Shown here piece by piece: positions 18,273 through 28,800 of a stretch of 64,000 bases of DNA. Origin of the DNA: Negativicutes bacterium (GTDB taxonomy: Bacteria > Bacillota_C > Negativicutes > Sporomusales_B > JARLHX01); assembly GCA_031292035.1 (NCBI GenBank), contig JARLHX010000179.1, positions 1-64,000 on the forward strand, written 5' to 3'. Every line of letters begins with the position of its first letter. The first letter of the stretch is position 1. The position numbers were made by a program, and so were the translations under genes. The notes below the pieces were generated by a model that was not told the origin of the DNA, ran no database searches, and saw only the letters and a program-made list of their open reading frames with translations.

Positions 18273-19457
18273 TTATTTTAGATTTTCCACCATCCACTTG
18301 TTTAAAAAGCTAGCAATTTCCAGATTGTTTTTCTCAACCATAAAATTATGGGCATTGCCGCGGAAACCATAATCCTCCAGACGGATATAGGTGTTTTTCA
18401 CCCCCGCCTGCGCCAGGTACCTTGCGGTCCATTCGTCATAGCCCGAGTGGTATGACGCCTCGGTAGATACAATTAAAATGGGAATCCCCTGCAAATTAGG
18501 CAGCTGGCGCGCTGGTTCCTGCTGCAACCACCCTGCTTCTGGCAGTAAAACCGGCTTGTCTGTGGGCACCTGGACAAACGTCAATTGCGCCGGGTCACTC
18601 ACCGGCGGATCGTACGCAAGGGGAATATCGGTAATGCCCCAGGCCCGGGTTCGAGATGCGGCACCCGGGTAGAAACCCGCATCACGGTAGGGAGGTCCGA
18701 GTGGTTCCAACGCTACAATTCCTTTCACAAGCTGGGGCCGGGCATCGGCAATCAGCCATCCAAAAGCACCGGCTTGCGAATGGGTAACAAGAATGGCCGG
18801 GCCGATTTCGTCAAGCAGGGCCGCGCCCGCGTCTTGGACTAGTTGCTGGGTTTCGGCATTACTCGCCAGAAACGCTACCTTACTTGCATAGTACGAATCA
18901 AACACCGAATCACCCATATGGCCCTTATTGGGACCATCACCTGGCCACTGGGTATGTTTATCAGCCCGTGGCCAAGTGCCATCCGCCGTTGTATTTAATT
19001 CCGTGCCCTTTACAGTACTTGCAGCCAACCGGCCGTCGACGCCGGGATTATACGCCGACCTGCCGCGCGCCGGTTGATCTACCAGGTAAACGACATAGCC
19101 CTGTTCGATAAAATAGTCAGCCCAGCCTTCACGTCCGTCGGGAGTGCCTTTCCAAGTGACCCCTGTTGACGACGCCCCATGAAAAAACACCAACGGGTAG
19201 GGGTGGGTACTCTGCTTGGGAACAAAAACTTCTACATACATCTGGCCCTGCATCACCTTTTTTCCTTCTTCGCCGACATAATGGCCGCCAGCATAGAAGA
19301 AACCATAGGCTTTCAGGTTTTTTTGTTCGTAGACAGGAACGGATGCCGGAACAGAGGCGACCGGAGTTGCTTGCACCCCTCCAGCACCAATTGTCATTAG
19401 CAGTATGATTACCAATAGCACCAGTGGAATGGATATAGTCTGGATTCTTCCAAGCAT
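18273..19457 (-). CDS. Exported alpha/beta-hydrolase (esterase-like)
   Basis: This 394-residue protein has an N-terminal signal peptide (hydrophobic residues 10-30, cleavage likely after GVQA). The alpha/beta-hydrolase core shows the oxyanion region FFHGASSTGVTWKG, the nucleophile in THSQAGAFGW and a likely catalytic histidine in RGNAHNFMVEKN. Bacterial homologues are secreted esterases or lipases. It is the last gene of an operon with an M20 peptidase, an amidohydrolase and a DcuC-like carrier, so it may start the breakdown of an external ester or amide whose products are then imported. Confidence 0.82.
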   Translation of the reverse strand: MLGRIQTISIPLVLLVIILLMTIGAGGVQATPVASVPASVPVYEQKNLKAYGFFYAGGHYVGEEGKKVMQGQMYVEVFVPKQSTHPYPLVFFHGASSTGVTWKGTPDGREGWADYFIEQGYVVYLVDQPARGRSAYNPGVDGRLAASTVKGTELNTTADGTWPRADKHTQWPGDGPNKGHMGDSVFDSYYASKVAFLASNAETQQLVQDAGAALLDEIGPAILVTHSQAGAFGWLIADARPQLVKGIVALEPLGPPYRDAGFYPGAASRTRAWGITDIPLAYDPPVSDPAQLTFVQVPTDKPVLLPEAGWLQQEPARQLPNLQGIPILIVSTEASYHSGYDEWTARYLAQAGVKNTYIRLEDYGFRGNAHNFMVEKNNLEIASFLNKWMVENLK

Positions 19458-19527
19458 TTTTTCTCCCCCTTTATAAGCTGTTCAAAAGAGAGTCATCCTT
19501 TTACCTTGCTTTGCATGCAGCCTGCAG

Positions 19528-20652
19528 CTACCGCGGAAGTTGATATACCTCACTGATGATTTCTTTTACAAGATTCCCGGCTTTGATCAGTTCCGGAATA
19601 CTTACTTCCTCGTTTAGAGTGTGATTTTTGCTGTAGCCTGAAGCAAGCCCTATCGCTTTGATCCCGGCTTTGTTGAAATTATTGGCATCCATACCACCGC
19701 CGCCAGGTAAAACGCGAATATCGGCGCCAACCGACTGCAGCGCTCGTTTGGCAACCTGTACTACGACTTCTTCTTCGCCGACATAAAAGGTTTCATATAG
19801 TTCTTCGACTTCGATGTCAATCGTTGTGTCATATTGCCGCGCCACAGCGGCAAACGTTTGTTTCATATTGCTTATGTACTGGCGCATCTCAGCAGTCACG
19901 GTACTTCTTACTTCTCCCAAAATCTCGACATAATCGCATACAACATTGATGCTGCCACCGCCTTGAATCACGCCGTAATTAACTGTTAAGCTTTCGTTAA
20001 TTCGCCCGTCTTCCACCTTTATCAATGCCGCTGCGGCCACCTTTATCGCATTTAGGCCTTTTTCCGGCTCGTTGCCTGCATGGGCACTACGCCCATGAAC
20101 CTGAACCTTTATTTTACTCTTCGAAGGGGCCTGGTTGACTATTTTGCCCACTCCCCCCGGTGAATCAAAGACAAACGCTACTTTAGCTTGCAGGCGGGAG
20201 AAATCAAGATACCGGCTCCCGAGTACCCCTTGCTCTTCGCAAACAGAAAAAACAATTTCAATATCACCATGCGGAATAGCCGCTTCCTTTACCTGCCTGA
20301 CACCATCCAAGATGGCTGCAATTCCCGCTACGTCGTCAGCAGCGAGGATGGTGCTGCCGTCACTGGTTATCTTGTTTTCACTGACAATCGGCTTAATATT
20401 CTCGCCCTGCTTAACCCGGTCCATATGGGCAGACAGGATAACGGCTGCGGCTCCGCCTTCGCCCTTCAGCCTGGCAATAAGATTCCCTGTGTTGCCGTTA
20501 ATAATCTGTCCGACCCCGTCCTCCGTGACCTCACACCCCAGATCGGTCAACTTTTGTTTGAGCAGATCGGCGATTGCGCGTTCATTGCGTGATTGAACAT
20601 TGGTTTTCACTAGTTCCAAAAAATTTTCTGTGATATAAGCATTTTGTGTCAT
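19528..20652 (-). CDS. M20-family metallopeptidase (peptidase T-like)
   Basis: This 374-residue enzyme has metal-ligand segments in the M20 order: SAHMDRVKQG (His, Asp), LAADDVAG (bridging Asp), SVCEEQGVLGS (catalytic Glu and ligand Glu), VFDSPG (Asp), and HTLNEEVSI near the end (His). Length and motif spacing fit the PepT-like tripeptidase branch. An amidase or deacylase role is also possible given the neighbouring amidohydrolase. It lies 22 bases after that gene and 70 bases before the esterase, in one operon. Confidence 0.87.
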   Translation of the reverse strand: MTQNAYITENFLELVKTNVQSRNERAIADLLKQKLTDLGCEVTEDGVGQIINGNTGNLIARLKGEGGAAAVILSAHMDRVKQGENIKPIVSENKITSDGSTILAADDVAGIAAILDGVRQVKEAAIPHGDIEIVFSVCEEQGVLGSRYLDFSRLQAKVAFVFDSPGGVGKIVNQAPSKSKIKVQVHGRSAHAGNEPEKGLNAIKVAAAALIKVEDGRINESLTVNYGVIQGGGSINVVCDYVEILGEVRSTVTAEMRQYISNMKQTFAAVARQYDTTIDIEVEELYETFYVGEEEVVVQVAKRALQSVGADIRVLPGGGGMDANNFNKAGIKAIGLASGYSKNHTLNEEVSIPELIKAGNLVKEIISEVYQLPR

Positions 20653-20674
20653 CTGTTAACCGCCTTCCAAATGC

Positions 20675-22108
20675 TCAAATGTTGTTTGTTCCACGATTAA
20701 GTCTTCGGTAAAATTCCGTATCCTGCAAATCAATTACATATGGTTGCAACCCATAGGATTGAACGTGTTTTTGGCCTTGGCTTGTTGTAACTACTTGGCA
20801 GCCGCTGCCGCAAACGATGCCGTCATGCATGATAACTTTCCCACTGGCAATGGTTGTACGGGCCTTTTGCCTGCCAAAATCGATCACCGTCAGGTCGGCA
20901 TCAGCGCCTGGGGAAAGATGCCCCTTGCCCTTAAGTCCCAAGATAGCCGCCGGTCGAATGCTTGTTTTATAGACAAACTCCTGGATGGTCAATGCATGCA
21001 ATTTAACCAGTGAAAGTCCGATTTCGATGATGGTATTGCGCGGAATGGCGCCGCCATCAGTACTGATGCCATCCACCACAAACTCTTTTGGGGCTCTTTT
21101 CGCCGTTGCCAGGCGAAACCGAGGCTCTGGCGGGTTAAGCGGGAAGCTGACGAAAGCCGCTGTGCTAAGTTCCCGCCAAAAACGGACCGCTTTTTCGCCT
21201 GTGGCAAGCGACATGACGCCGCCTTGCGGTATGTTAACATGGGCCCAGCCGCCAAGAATGGCAGCCTCGAGTCCCTTTTCGCTGGGCTCAAACCCGCCTG
21301 TTGTCAAACAACGCCTGGTGACCTGGCTTTCGGGCTGGCCACTCGAGCATTTTGCGGCAGTGGCGTTAAATGGCGAGACATAGGACTCACAAGTAATGTT
21401 GGGATTGGCGGTTAAGGCATTGACCATATCCTCAGTCTCTTGCAAAACCGGGCGGGAAACACCGCGGCAATAGCTATTTACATGAGCAAGATGAAGAGCC
21501 TGCCCTGCCGCCAATTCAATAGCTTCCAAGCCTCCTTCGATAACAGACCCGTACTTGGTAGTCCCGGCGTGAAAGGCAACATAGGCTTGGCACTGATTCG
21601 CCGCTGAAATCGCTCTGGCTGTCGACTCAGACGTCATTGGGTAATGGCCGCCGCGCAGCTTTATGCCGATAGCCCCTTTCTGTAGGGCCTCGGTTACGAC
21701 CTTTTCCAATTCATCGATTTTCGGGTCTCCATCTTTGACATTGTGTCCGGGACGTATGCCGTTCAAGACTGCGACCGTAATACCCGCACCATAGCATTTG
21801 GCAATCTGAAACACTTCATCAGCCGGCCCTGCCATGTCCAGCGCAGTAGTCACACCGGCAAGAGCAAGCATTCGATGCCCATATTGACCGTGGTATATAT
21901 TTGACAGATGGACATGCATGTCAATAAGGCCGGGAATGATATACATACCATGTGCATTGATCGTTTGCGCGGCCTGGGTACGGTCCATTTCCGCCGCCAC
22001 TTCCACAATTTTGCCGTCTTTCACGCCAATGTCAAAATGCCCTTGGCGATTATTTACCGGATCAATAACCGTTCCGCCATAGATAACCAAATCATACTTA
22101 GCCTGCAT
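20675..22108 (-). CDS. Cyclic amidohydrolase (dihydroorotase/hydantoinase-like)
   Basis: This 477-residue metal-dependent hydrolase has the DMHVHL zinc motif, a probable carboxylated lysine in GIKLRGGHYP, later histidines in AFHAGT and LAHVNSYCRG, and the catalytic aspartate in DGISTDGGAIP. The C-terminal beta-sandwich includes GADADLTVIDF. Such enzymes open cyclic amides or deacylate. ATG at 22108 is used because AAGGAGG lies 5 bases before it; an upstream in-frame ATG at 22135 lacks a site. It is translated right after the DcuC-like carrier. The substrate is unknown. Confidence 0.85.
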   Translation of the reverse strand: MQAKYDLVIYGGTVIDPVNNRQGHFDIGVKDGKIVEVAAEMDRTQAAQTINAHGMYIIPGLIDMHVHLSNIYHGQYGHRMLALAGVTTALDMAGPADEVFQIAKCYGAGITVAVLNGIRPGHNVKDGDPKIDELEKVVTEALQKGAIGIKLRGGHYPMTSESTARAISAANQCQAYVAFHAGTTKYGSVIEGGLEAIELAAGQALHLAHVNSYCRGVSRPVLQETEDMVNALTANPNITCESYVSPFNATAAKCSSGQPESQVTRRCLTTGGFEPSEKGLEAAILGGWAHVNIPQGGVMSLATGEKAVRFWRELSTAAFVSFPLNPPEPRFRLATAKRAPKEFVVDGISTDGGAIPRNTIIEIGLSLVKLHALTIQEFVYKTSIRPAAILGLKGKGHLSPGADADLTVIDFGRQKARTTIASGKVIMHDGIVCGSGCQVVTTSQGQKHVQSYGLQPYVIDLQDTEFYRRLNRGTNNI

Positions 22109-22136
22109 AGCAGCCTCCTTGTCGATAATCCTCATG

Positions 22137-23396
22137 CTAGCGCATGAGGATTAAATATGTAACAATCAAAGCAATCGTCATGCCGAGTGCATTGCGTTTT
22201 GCAATTTCCAGGGGGTTGATACCGGCAAAACCGGCGCAAATGATCGTCGCTCCCGAAATCGCCGACATTGTCCGCCCAATCGCTCCAGATAACGTAGCCA
22301 TTGATCCCATATGAATAGTATCCAGCCCAAACTGGGCGGCATGGGCGCTAACAGCTTTATTAAAAGCAATGGATGCAGCTTCACCTGAACCGGAAATAAC
22401 CCCTAAACTCCAGGGTCCGAGAGCTGCAGCCAGGCTTGCAAGAGCTGGAGATGATGTCATGGCAGTGATTAGCGCTTGGATTAATCCCAATGCATTCAAA
22501 CCGTCAACAAACACAAAGGCAGTCACAATAATGCCGAAAATGTGACCAAAGGAGTCGCCAAATCCTTTGAAAAAAGCCTCGGAAATTTTAGCAGGATTGG
22601 AGCGAGTAACCACTAACGCAGCCAAAACACCAATCAACATGGCGTGCGATACTGACATTTTTAAAATCGGCATAACTGTATTCCCAAGGATTAAGATAAC
22701 CAAGGGCAGCATGGGGATTGCGGCGTACAGATGGTTGATCTTCAAACCGTCCAGATCAGAGGCGGTCTTGGAGACTGCCAGCTCATATCCTTTATTTTCT
22801 TTTAGATAAAAAGTAATCGCCGTTAGTGACACAGCGCCAATTATCAACGCAATAGTCAGGGGGAAACTTTGAACAGCCAGTACATCCATCGGCGTCTTTC
22901 CCGCCAGCTCGGCTACTAATACGTTATGGACATGACCCGGATTATAATTGGAGCCAAAAGTTCCTGCCATAACCGCTGAGGCTGCTGCTGCCGGATGAAC
23001 CCCAGCCGCCATTAGCAGCGGAATCAATATCGATCCTACTGCAGCGGCGACACCGGCAGCACTTGTAAGCGAGCTATTCACTGCGGCTGTCAGGAAAACT
23101 GCACCAGGAATAAGAAAGGGCCCTGCCTTGCGCAAGGAGCTGGCCAATAGTGCAATAAGATGCTTGTCACAAGCCGTCACTCTCGCCACCATGGCGAATC
23201 CCATTGCCGAAACAATGGGTTCTAATATTCGCCAATCCTGCAACGCTTTTGTAAAAGAATCAAGAGCCCCCTTAGGCTTACCGGCAATAATTGCGAGCGC
23301 CATCCCGGTACCGAATAGCACCATCCGCGTCTCGTAACGTTTTGCCAATAGATAAATCATAATAAAGATTACCAGCATTCCTAACCACGTTTGCAT
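22137..23396 (-). CDS. DcuC-like C4-dicarboxylate/anion carrier
   Basis: This 419-residue protein has 11-13 hydrophobic segments. The segments GSNYNPGHVHNVLVAEL, SSLTSAAGVAAAVGS and GSGEAASIAFNKAV are typical of the DcuC branch of the ion-transporter superfamily, which exchanges or takes up dicarboxylates under anaerobic conditions. It is the first gene of the operon with the amidohydrolase, M20 peptidase and esterase, so the imported compound may be an N-substituted or cyclic dicarboxylate such as an amidated aspartate or a hydantoin. That is inference. Confidence 0.83.
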   Translation of the reverse strand: MQTWLGMLVIFIMIYLLAKRYETRMVLFGTGMALAIIAGKPKGALDSFTKALQDWRILEPIVSAMGFAMVARVTACDKHLIALLASSLRKAGPFLIPGAVFLTAAVNSSLTSAAGVAAAVGSILIPLLMAAGVHPAAAASAVMAGTFGSNYNPGHVHNVLVAELAGKTPMDVLAVQSFPLTIALIIGAVSLTAITFYLKENKGYELAVSKTASDLDGLKINHLYAAIPMLPLVILILGNTVMPILKMSVSHAMLIGVLAALVVTRSNPAKISEAFFKGFGDSFGHIFGIIVTAFVFVDGLNALGLIQALITAMTSSPALASLAAALGPWSLGVISGSGEAASIAFNKAVSAHAAQFGLDTIHMGSMATLSGAIGRTMSAISGATIICAGFAGINPLEIAKRNALGMTIALIVTYLILMR

Positions 23397-23531
23397 CCAA
23401 CCAACCCCTTTTAAATAAAACTTCGCAGTATTTGTTTGTAGTCCTCCTTAAAGCATGGTTTATATTTGGCATTTATCACATGAATAACGCCAGCCAAGGC
23501 GATCAGCAGTTTTCTTTTTGCAAGTAAAGAA

Positions 23532-23553
23532 CCCGCTATCCAAAGATAACGGG
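23532..23553 (-). terminator. Intrinsic terminator of the secretin operon
   Basis: CCCGCTATC and GATAACGGG form a 9-bp stem with one G-T pair and a 4-base loop. On the minus strand TTCTTTACTT follows. It lies 47 bases after the secretin stop codon. Confidence 0.65.
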
Positions 23554-23599
23554 CCTACGGTCTTCTTAAAACACCTTTTGCTACACAAGCTAATGATCC

Positions 23600-25027
23600 T
23601 TATTCTTCAGTCACAGGTTCTTCCACGGTGGCGAGCATAAAAATGCCCACCTTCCTTGACTGATCTTGGTGATATTTATTGCTGAACAGTCCCTTAATAA
23701 TCGGTATACTGCCTAGTATAGGAACCGAGGACTTGTCTGTGGAGGTCTCCTTCCTCAGGATTTCCCCTACTATAAAGGGAACGCCATTTTTTACATTAAT
23801 GATCGTTTTAGTGGTAGTGGTACTAAGCTGTGGTGCAGCAATGCCAAATTCTACTTGCTCCGATTCAATTGAACTTACATTCGATTCGATATCCAATTTC
23901 ATTATGTCTTTATCAAACTGCATAATTGACGGTTTTACCTTTAAACTTACCATAACATCCTGCATCTTGACACTCGGATAGCCATTGGTACTCACAACAA
24001 AAATCGGCACCTGATCCCCAGTGGAAATTAATACAGATTGATTATTTAAAACGCGCACTTCTGCTGACGCCTTAACCTTGCCAACTGTATTATCAGTTTG
24101 ATAATTCACTTGGGCTCCGGTGCTGGCAGATGTTGTGGCAGTTCTGCCGGTAATTGTGGTTGAAGCAGTGCCGGTATACAACTTGCCTTTAACATTATTA
24201 TTCGTCACAATGCCACTAAGCAATAAATTTTGCCATTGTACACCACTGTTCTCAGAGTTTCCATCGGAGATCTCGACAACGACTACTTTAATTTTTATCA
24301 CCGGAACTGGTTTATCATATGCCTTGACAATGTTTGCCACCAAATCCATCGTCCCCGGACTTGTCGTATAAACTATAATATCATTTTGACTTTCATCTAC
24401 TGTATAACTTCCCAGAATGGGCGAAATTTTCGTTGCGTCTACCTTACTCTTATCGTCAACCGAGGCCGTTATGTCTGACTTTCCTGTTTGAGCAGCTGAT
24501 ACAGTGGTATGTGTAGGTTTTAATATCAAGTCTAAGATTTTTTCAATTTCGCTCAAGTCAGCCTGGCGAATATGTATACTACATACATTATCACTAAACT
24601 TCACCATTTCTACCTTTTGTCTTCGTTGATATCCATATTTAACATGATATACATGTTTTTCGGCTGGTTCATCGCTGCCGCTTAGCCACCAGACACAATT
24701 AGCGGCCTGAGCGATCGTATTGAGGGTCGCCTCCAGCGATTGTTTTTCAATATTTAGCGTAAGTTTTTCTGCTGGCATCCGTCCGGTTAGAATAATGGTT
24801 TCCCCAGTTTTTTCTGCCAGCGAACTTAATAATTCACTTACAGAAGCTTTGTCTGCCGCAATGCTTATTAGATCAAGTTTTTCATCCACTGTTATGGTCA
24901 TGCTTGAAGTCACATCTGGCAGATTGCCCTGTTTATCATTCAGATTATCCGACTGCGCAAAACCAAGTGGACTAAACAGCGAACACTGCAAGCAAATTAG
25001 CAGGATAACTAAGCCCTTTCGCTTCAT
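23600..25027 (-). CDS. Secretin-like outer-membrane protein
   Basis: This 475-residue protein has a signal peptide (residues 1-24), an N0/STN-type domain (about 45-105, with LTLNIEKQSLEATLNTIAQAA) and an intermediate region. The C-terminal secretin domain is marked by the conserved VPILGSIPIIKGLFS segment, which also occurs in GspD, PilQ and phage pIV. Secretins form gated multimeric channels in an outer membrane. No other type II secretion or type IV pilus genes are nearby. Instead it is the third gene after an exported TPR-CHAT protein and a small exported protein, 16 bases behind the latter. It is shorter than most GspD proteins because it has fewer N domains. Confidence 0.87.
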   Translation of the reverse strand: MKRKGLVILLICLQCSLFSPLGFAQSDNLNDKQGNLPDVTSSMTITVDEKLDLISIAADKASVSELLSSLAEKTGETIILTGRMPAEKLTLNIEKQSLEATLNTIAQAANCVWWLSGSDEPAEKHVYHVKYGYQRRQKVEMVKFSDNVCSIHIRQADLSEIEKILDLILKPTHTTVSAAQTGKSDITASVDDKSKVDATKISPILGSYTVDESQNDIIVYTTSPGTMDLVANIVKAYDKPVPVIKIKVVVVEISDGNSENSGVQWQNLLLSGIVTNNNVKGKLYTGTASTTITGRTATTSASTGAQVNYQTDNTVGKVKASAEVRVLNNQSVLISTGDQVPIFVVSTNGYPSVKMQDVMVSLKVKPSIMQFDKDIMKLDIESNVSSIESEQVEFGIAAPQLSTTTTKTIINVKNGVPFIVGEILRKETSTDKSSVPILGSIPIIKGLFSNKYHQDQSRKVGIFMLATVEEPVTEE

Positions 25028-25043
25028 GTTATAGTATCCTTTC

Positions 25044-25742
25044 CTATTTTGGTGCCGTAACTTCCAGGTGAGTCGAATAATATTCTTTTAAATTCTTAAC
25101 TTCGTTTAAATTCCCGTCTAGTTTGTTAAGAAATTGATAACTGAGCCAATATAAATCTATCTTATCTGGATTGCGATCACTTATGACTTGTAAATAAGCC
25201 GCCTTCGCCAAGATTTTATCCTGCTCCGAGCCTTCTGCCGCATCTATTTTGGCTAAATCCCGCTTTATCTTTTCTGCTAAATCATTACCCAATAAACGCA
25301 GTTTATAGATATCATCTAATCCGCTTCCTGCTATCTTCCATGTATATACCTTACCAGACGGCATCTTCATTTCTTCAGGAGCAACAGTGACTACTTTGAG
25401 ATCTGTTATCTCTTTGCGATATTCCTGCTGACCACCAGTAATAACAAGCTCTTGCCCTGCCTTAAAGCCATCCTCAACACAAAATTCAACAGCATAACCT
25501 TCTAACAAGGTAACATTATAGCCTGGCAGAAAAAAGCTCCCCTGACTTAGGCGTTTATGCTGCTGGGGCGCAAAGGCTTCTCGATCATTAAGCATTTGGA
25601 AAAGTTCGGAGTCCAATTCCTGGCCAGGCAGGAAGTGCACCTGGCTTTTAGCCTGTACATAACTCATAAAGAATAAAGGAACCAGTAACATGATACATGT
25701 ACTTAGACCCAGTCTGCCCAGCTTACTAACGATGCCTTTCAT
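25044..25742 (-). CDS. Exported protein of unknown function in the CHAT/secretin operon
   Basis: This is a 232-residue protein with a signal peptide (hydrophobic residues 14-30, cleavage near VQAK). I recognise no family. Residues 40-140 are predicted beta-rich, and the C-terminal 90 residues look helical. AGGAGG precedes the ATG. It lies between an exported CHAT protein and a secretin, so a periplasmic adaptor or secretin-assembly role (pilotin-like) is possible. No lipobox is present. This is inference from position only. Confidence 0.75.
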   Translation of the reverse strand: MKGIVSKLGRLGLSTCIMLLVPLFFMSYVQAKSQVHFLPGQELDSELFQMLNDREAFAPQQHKRLSQGSFFLPGYNVTLLEGYAVEFCVEDGFKAGQELVITGGQQEYRKEITDLKVVTVAPEEMKMPSGKVYTWKIAGSGLDDIYKLRLLGNDLAEKIKRDLAKIDAAEGSEQDKILAKAAYLQVISDRNPDKIDLYWLSYQFLNKLDGNLNEVKNLKEYYSTHLEVTAPK

Positions 25743-25869
25743 AATTACCTCCTAAACAATAATCATTTAATGATTCGTCTGAGGATTGACATATTAGCGA
25801 TTCTAGGAAAAATCATGTATGTTTCGTACGCAACACCTCATCAAACAAAACATTCAGATTTAACTGCCG

Positions 25870-28800
25870 TCATATCCCATACAGCATAAAGGGTGCCCAA
25901 TATACAGGTCGACTATATTTCCCATTATTGATAAATTCCCGCTTGGTCTGATTTAGGGCTGTGACCTGATCCATACCAGACTGTATCTTCCGGAAAAAGC
26001 TAGTGGAAAAATCAGTGGTGCTATCATCGCATACCGACCACAAAGTCATGACGGTGTTCTTGTTCCCTGCCACATATAAGGCAAACGGCAGACCCATGAC
26101 TCCTTCACCCCGGATGACTTTTCCCCGTCCTGTTTCGCAGGCCGACATGAACACTAGGTCGCTATTTAGGTCATATCTTGGCCATTTACTTACCGTGATG
26201 AACCCATTGGTGCCTGCCACTTTGTTTTGCTGTCCAAGGACAATAGCACTCAAAGCAGGAACTTCCGGACTGAAAAAGCCGTGGGTGGAGAACAGGATGT
26301 ATTTGTACTGACTAAGTTCTTTCGTCTTGTTTACTTCGATAAGCTTGGCTTCAGTGGCATCATCTTTCTTGTAAACGGCCGATGAACCAGGGAACAAAGC
26401 TGCGATAATGTCAACTTCCTTTTCAGATGTTGGCAGGTCACCAAATCGTAGGTTAAGCAAATTGTATGACCGTTCAACAATATCAGGATCGCTACTGCGA
26501 CTGATCATTTCGTTCAGATCAACGTTATCGGGCTGTTCCGCACCTCTTTGCAAAGTATCCCTTCCATAATGGGCGGCTCCCATAGCAAATAAATATTTCC
26601 GGTCAGATATTGTCTGGTTGGTCTGCTCGCGCTGTTTGAGAAGCACATACATCGAAAGAGACTGGATATAGCTGATATCGTGCCGAGGAGTGGCGGCGGC
26701 GATAACTGGCTTCCCTTCATAGTTCAAGGTTTCAAAGGGTAGGAAGGCTAGTGCTCCATCAGGTGAGATGATCCATCTATCTTTGCCGCCAATATATTTT
26801 GCCAGTGGTGCCAGTAGCTTGTCGCCCAAGTAAGCCGCAGTCTGGTTGAGGTATTTATCCAGCCCCGTATCATCAACCGCCTGAGCATCTTTAGTAGGCG
26901 CAATTAAATAACTGGAGCCCTGAGTAAGTTGATAGCTCCCGTCCGGCGTCAGCCAAAGACATTTGCCAGTCATTTTCAGGTTCCTGATGCTTGTAGTGCT
27001 TAGCATTTCACGGTACAAGCCAATGGTCACGTCTAGTTTAGGGATATCGCCTAAATCCACTGCAGTAAGTCCCATTTGAGGATCAATGACAAAGGCGAGG
27101 ATATGCTTGTCACTTTGCAGGTAGCTGATAAGGACGGCGCCTGCAGGGATGAGTTTTTCCCCTTCGGCAGCACTAACCATATGGGGTTTGCTCAGCATGG
27201 CATATTTAGGGTACTTGTCGGTCAGCGATTCAAGGTAGGTATTGTACTGTTTAAGCATCTCATTTTTCTCAGTTTCGAGGTTTATTCTACCGCTTACTAG
27301 ATTGTCTCTTTCCAATTGCAAAGAAGACAACAGCTCAGGTTGACCTGTAGCGCGTGTTATTTTTCCCGCTAGATCTGCAAGACGGGCATCGACTTCAGCG
27401 ATAGCTTCGGCAAGACCGTCCTTGCGCTGGCTATATTCTTTAAGCTGTTGACATTCTTCGTCTGATAAGATGCCACTTTGGTCGGCTAGCCGGGCAGTTG
27501 CCGATTCCAGCAGAGTACGGGCCTTGCTTAATTCGGCGATATCAAAAGCCTTCTCTGATTCTGCAGACCGGACATACCACCTGCTAAGCCTCTCATAATT
27601 GGGAATATATATCGCCAAAAAGGCCTGCCGGTTCTCAGGCGAAAGTCCGCCGTCCGCTCTTAAATGCTCGATACCGTTAACAGCTTTTTGCAAAAACCTG
27701 ATCGCTTCGCTGTGACGACCAAGGTCATTGTAAATTGTCGCTATGTCTCTCATACTGTTGATAGTGTGCAGGTCACTTGGTCCGAATATTTCGATGCGCA
27801 GTTGTAGCACTTTTTGCTCAAGCGCCAGCGCTTCGCCATAGCGTCTGAGGGCGCGGTAGGTGTTAGCTAGATCATCCATAGTCATAATAGTGTCCGGGTG
27901 TCTTTCCCCCAGGATCTCGGTGCGAAGTTGCAGTGCTTTTTCGTCAAACGCCAAAGATTCAGCGTAGCGGCCAAGGAAGCGGTAGTTCGTCGCCATGTTG
28001 GCCATACTGGCGATTGTATCGGGATGTCTTTCCCCCAGTATCTCAGCGCGTAGTTTCAGCGCCTTCTCATAAAGTGCTAGCGCTTCGTTAAACTCCCGAG
28101 TATCGCCAAGCTCCCAGGCCCCGCCTCTACGACCAAGGGCGCGGTGCGCAGTGGCTAAGTAATCCATACTTGTAATAGTATCCGGGTGCCTTTCCCCCAA
28201 TATCTCTGTGCGTAGTTTCAGCACTTTTTCGCTAAGGGCCAGAGCGTCGCCAAAGCGTCCTATGCCGCGATAGGTATTAGCCAGCTTGGCCATACTGGTG
28301 ATTGTGTCCGGGTGTCTTTCCCCCAGTATTTCAGTGCGTATTTTCAACACCTTTTCGTCGAACGGCAGTGCTTCGGCATAGCGGGCGAGCGCGCGGTAGG
28401 TATTCGCAATGTTGGCCATGCTTCTAATTGTGTCCGGATGTTTTTCCCCCAACATCTCGGTGCGTAATTCTAGCGCCTTTTCATCAAGCATCAGCGATTC
28501 GCCATAGCGTCCGAGGGCACGATAGGTATAAGCAAGGAAGCCCATGCCTGCAATTGTGTCAGGATGCCTTTCCCCCAGCATTTCAGTGCGTAGTTTCAAC
28601 ACCTTTTCGTCGAACGGCAGTGCTTCGGCATAGCGGGCGAGCGCGCGGTAGGTATTCGCAAGGCCGGCCATGCTTCTAATTGTGTCCTGGTGTCTTTCCC
28701 CCAGTATCTCGGTGCGTAGCGCTAGCGCCTTTTGATCAAGCACCAGCGCGTCGCCATAGCGTCCGAGGGCGCGATAGGTATGAGCAAGATAACCCATACT

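Noticed and set aside
23600..25027. Filamentous phage or type IV pilus locus on account of the secretin
   Set aside because: No pilin, PilMNOP, GspE/PilB ATPase or phage coat/assembly genes lie nearby; the neighbours are the CHAT protein and a small exported protein.
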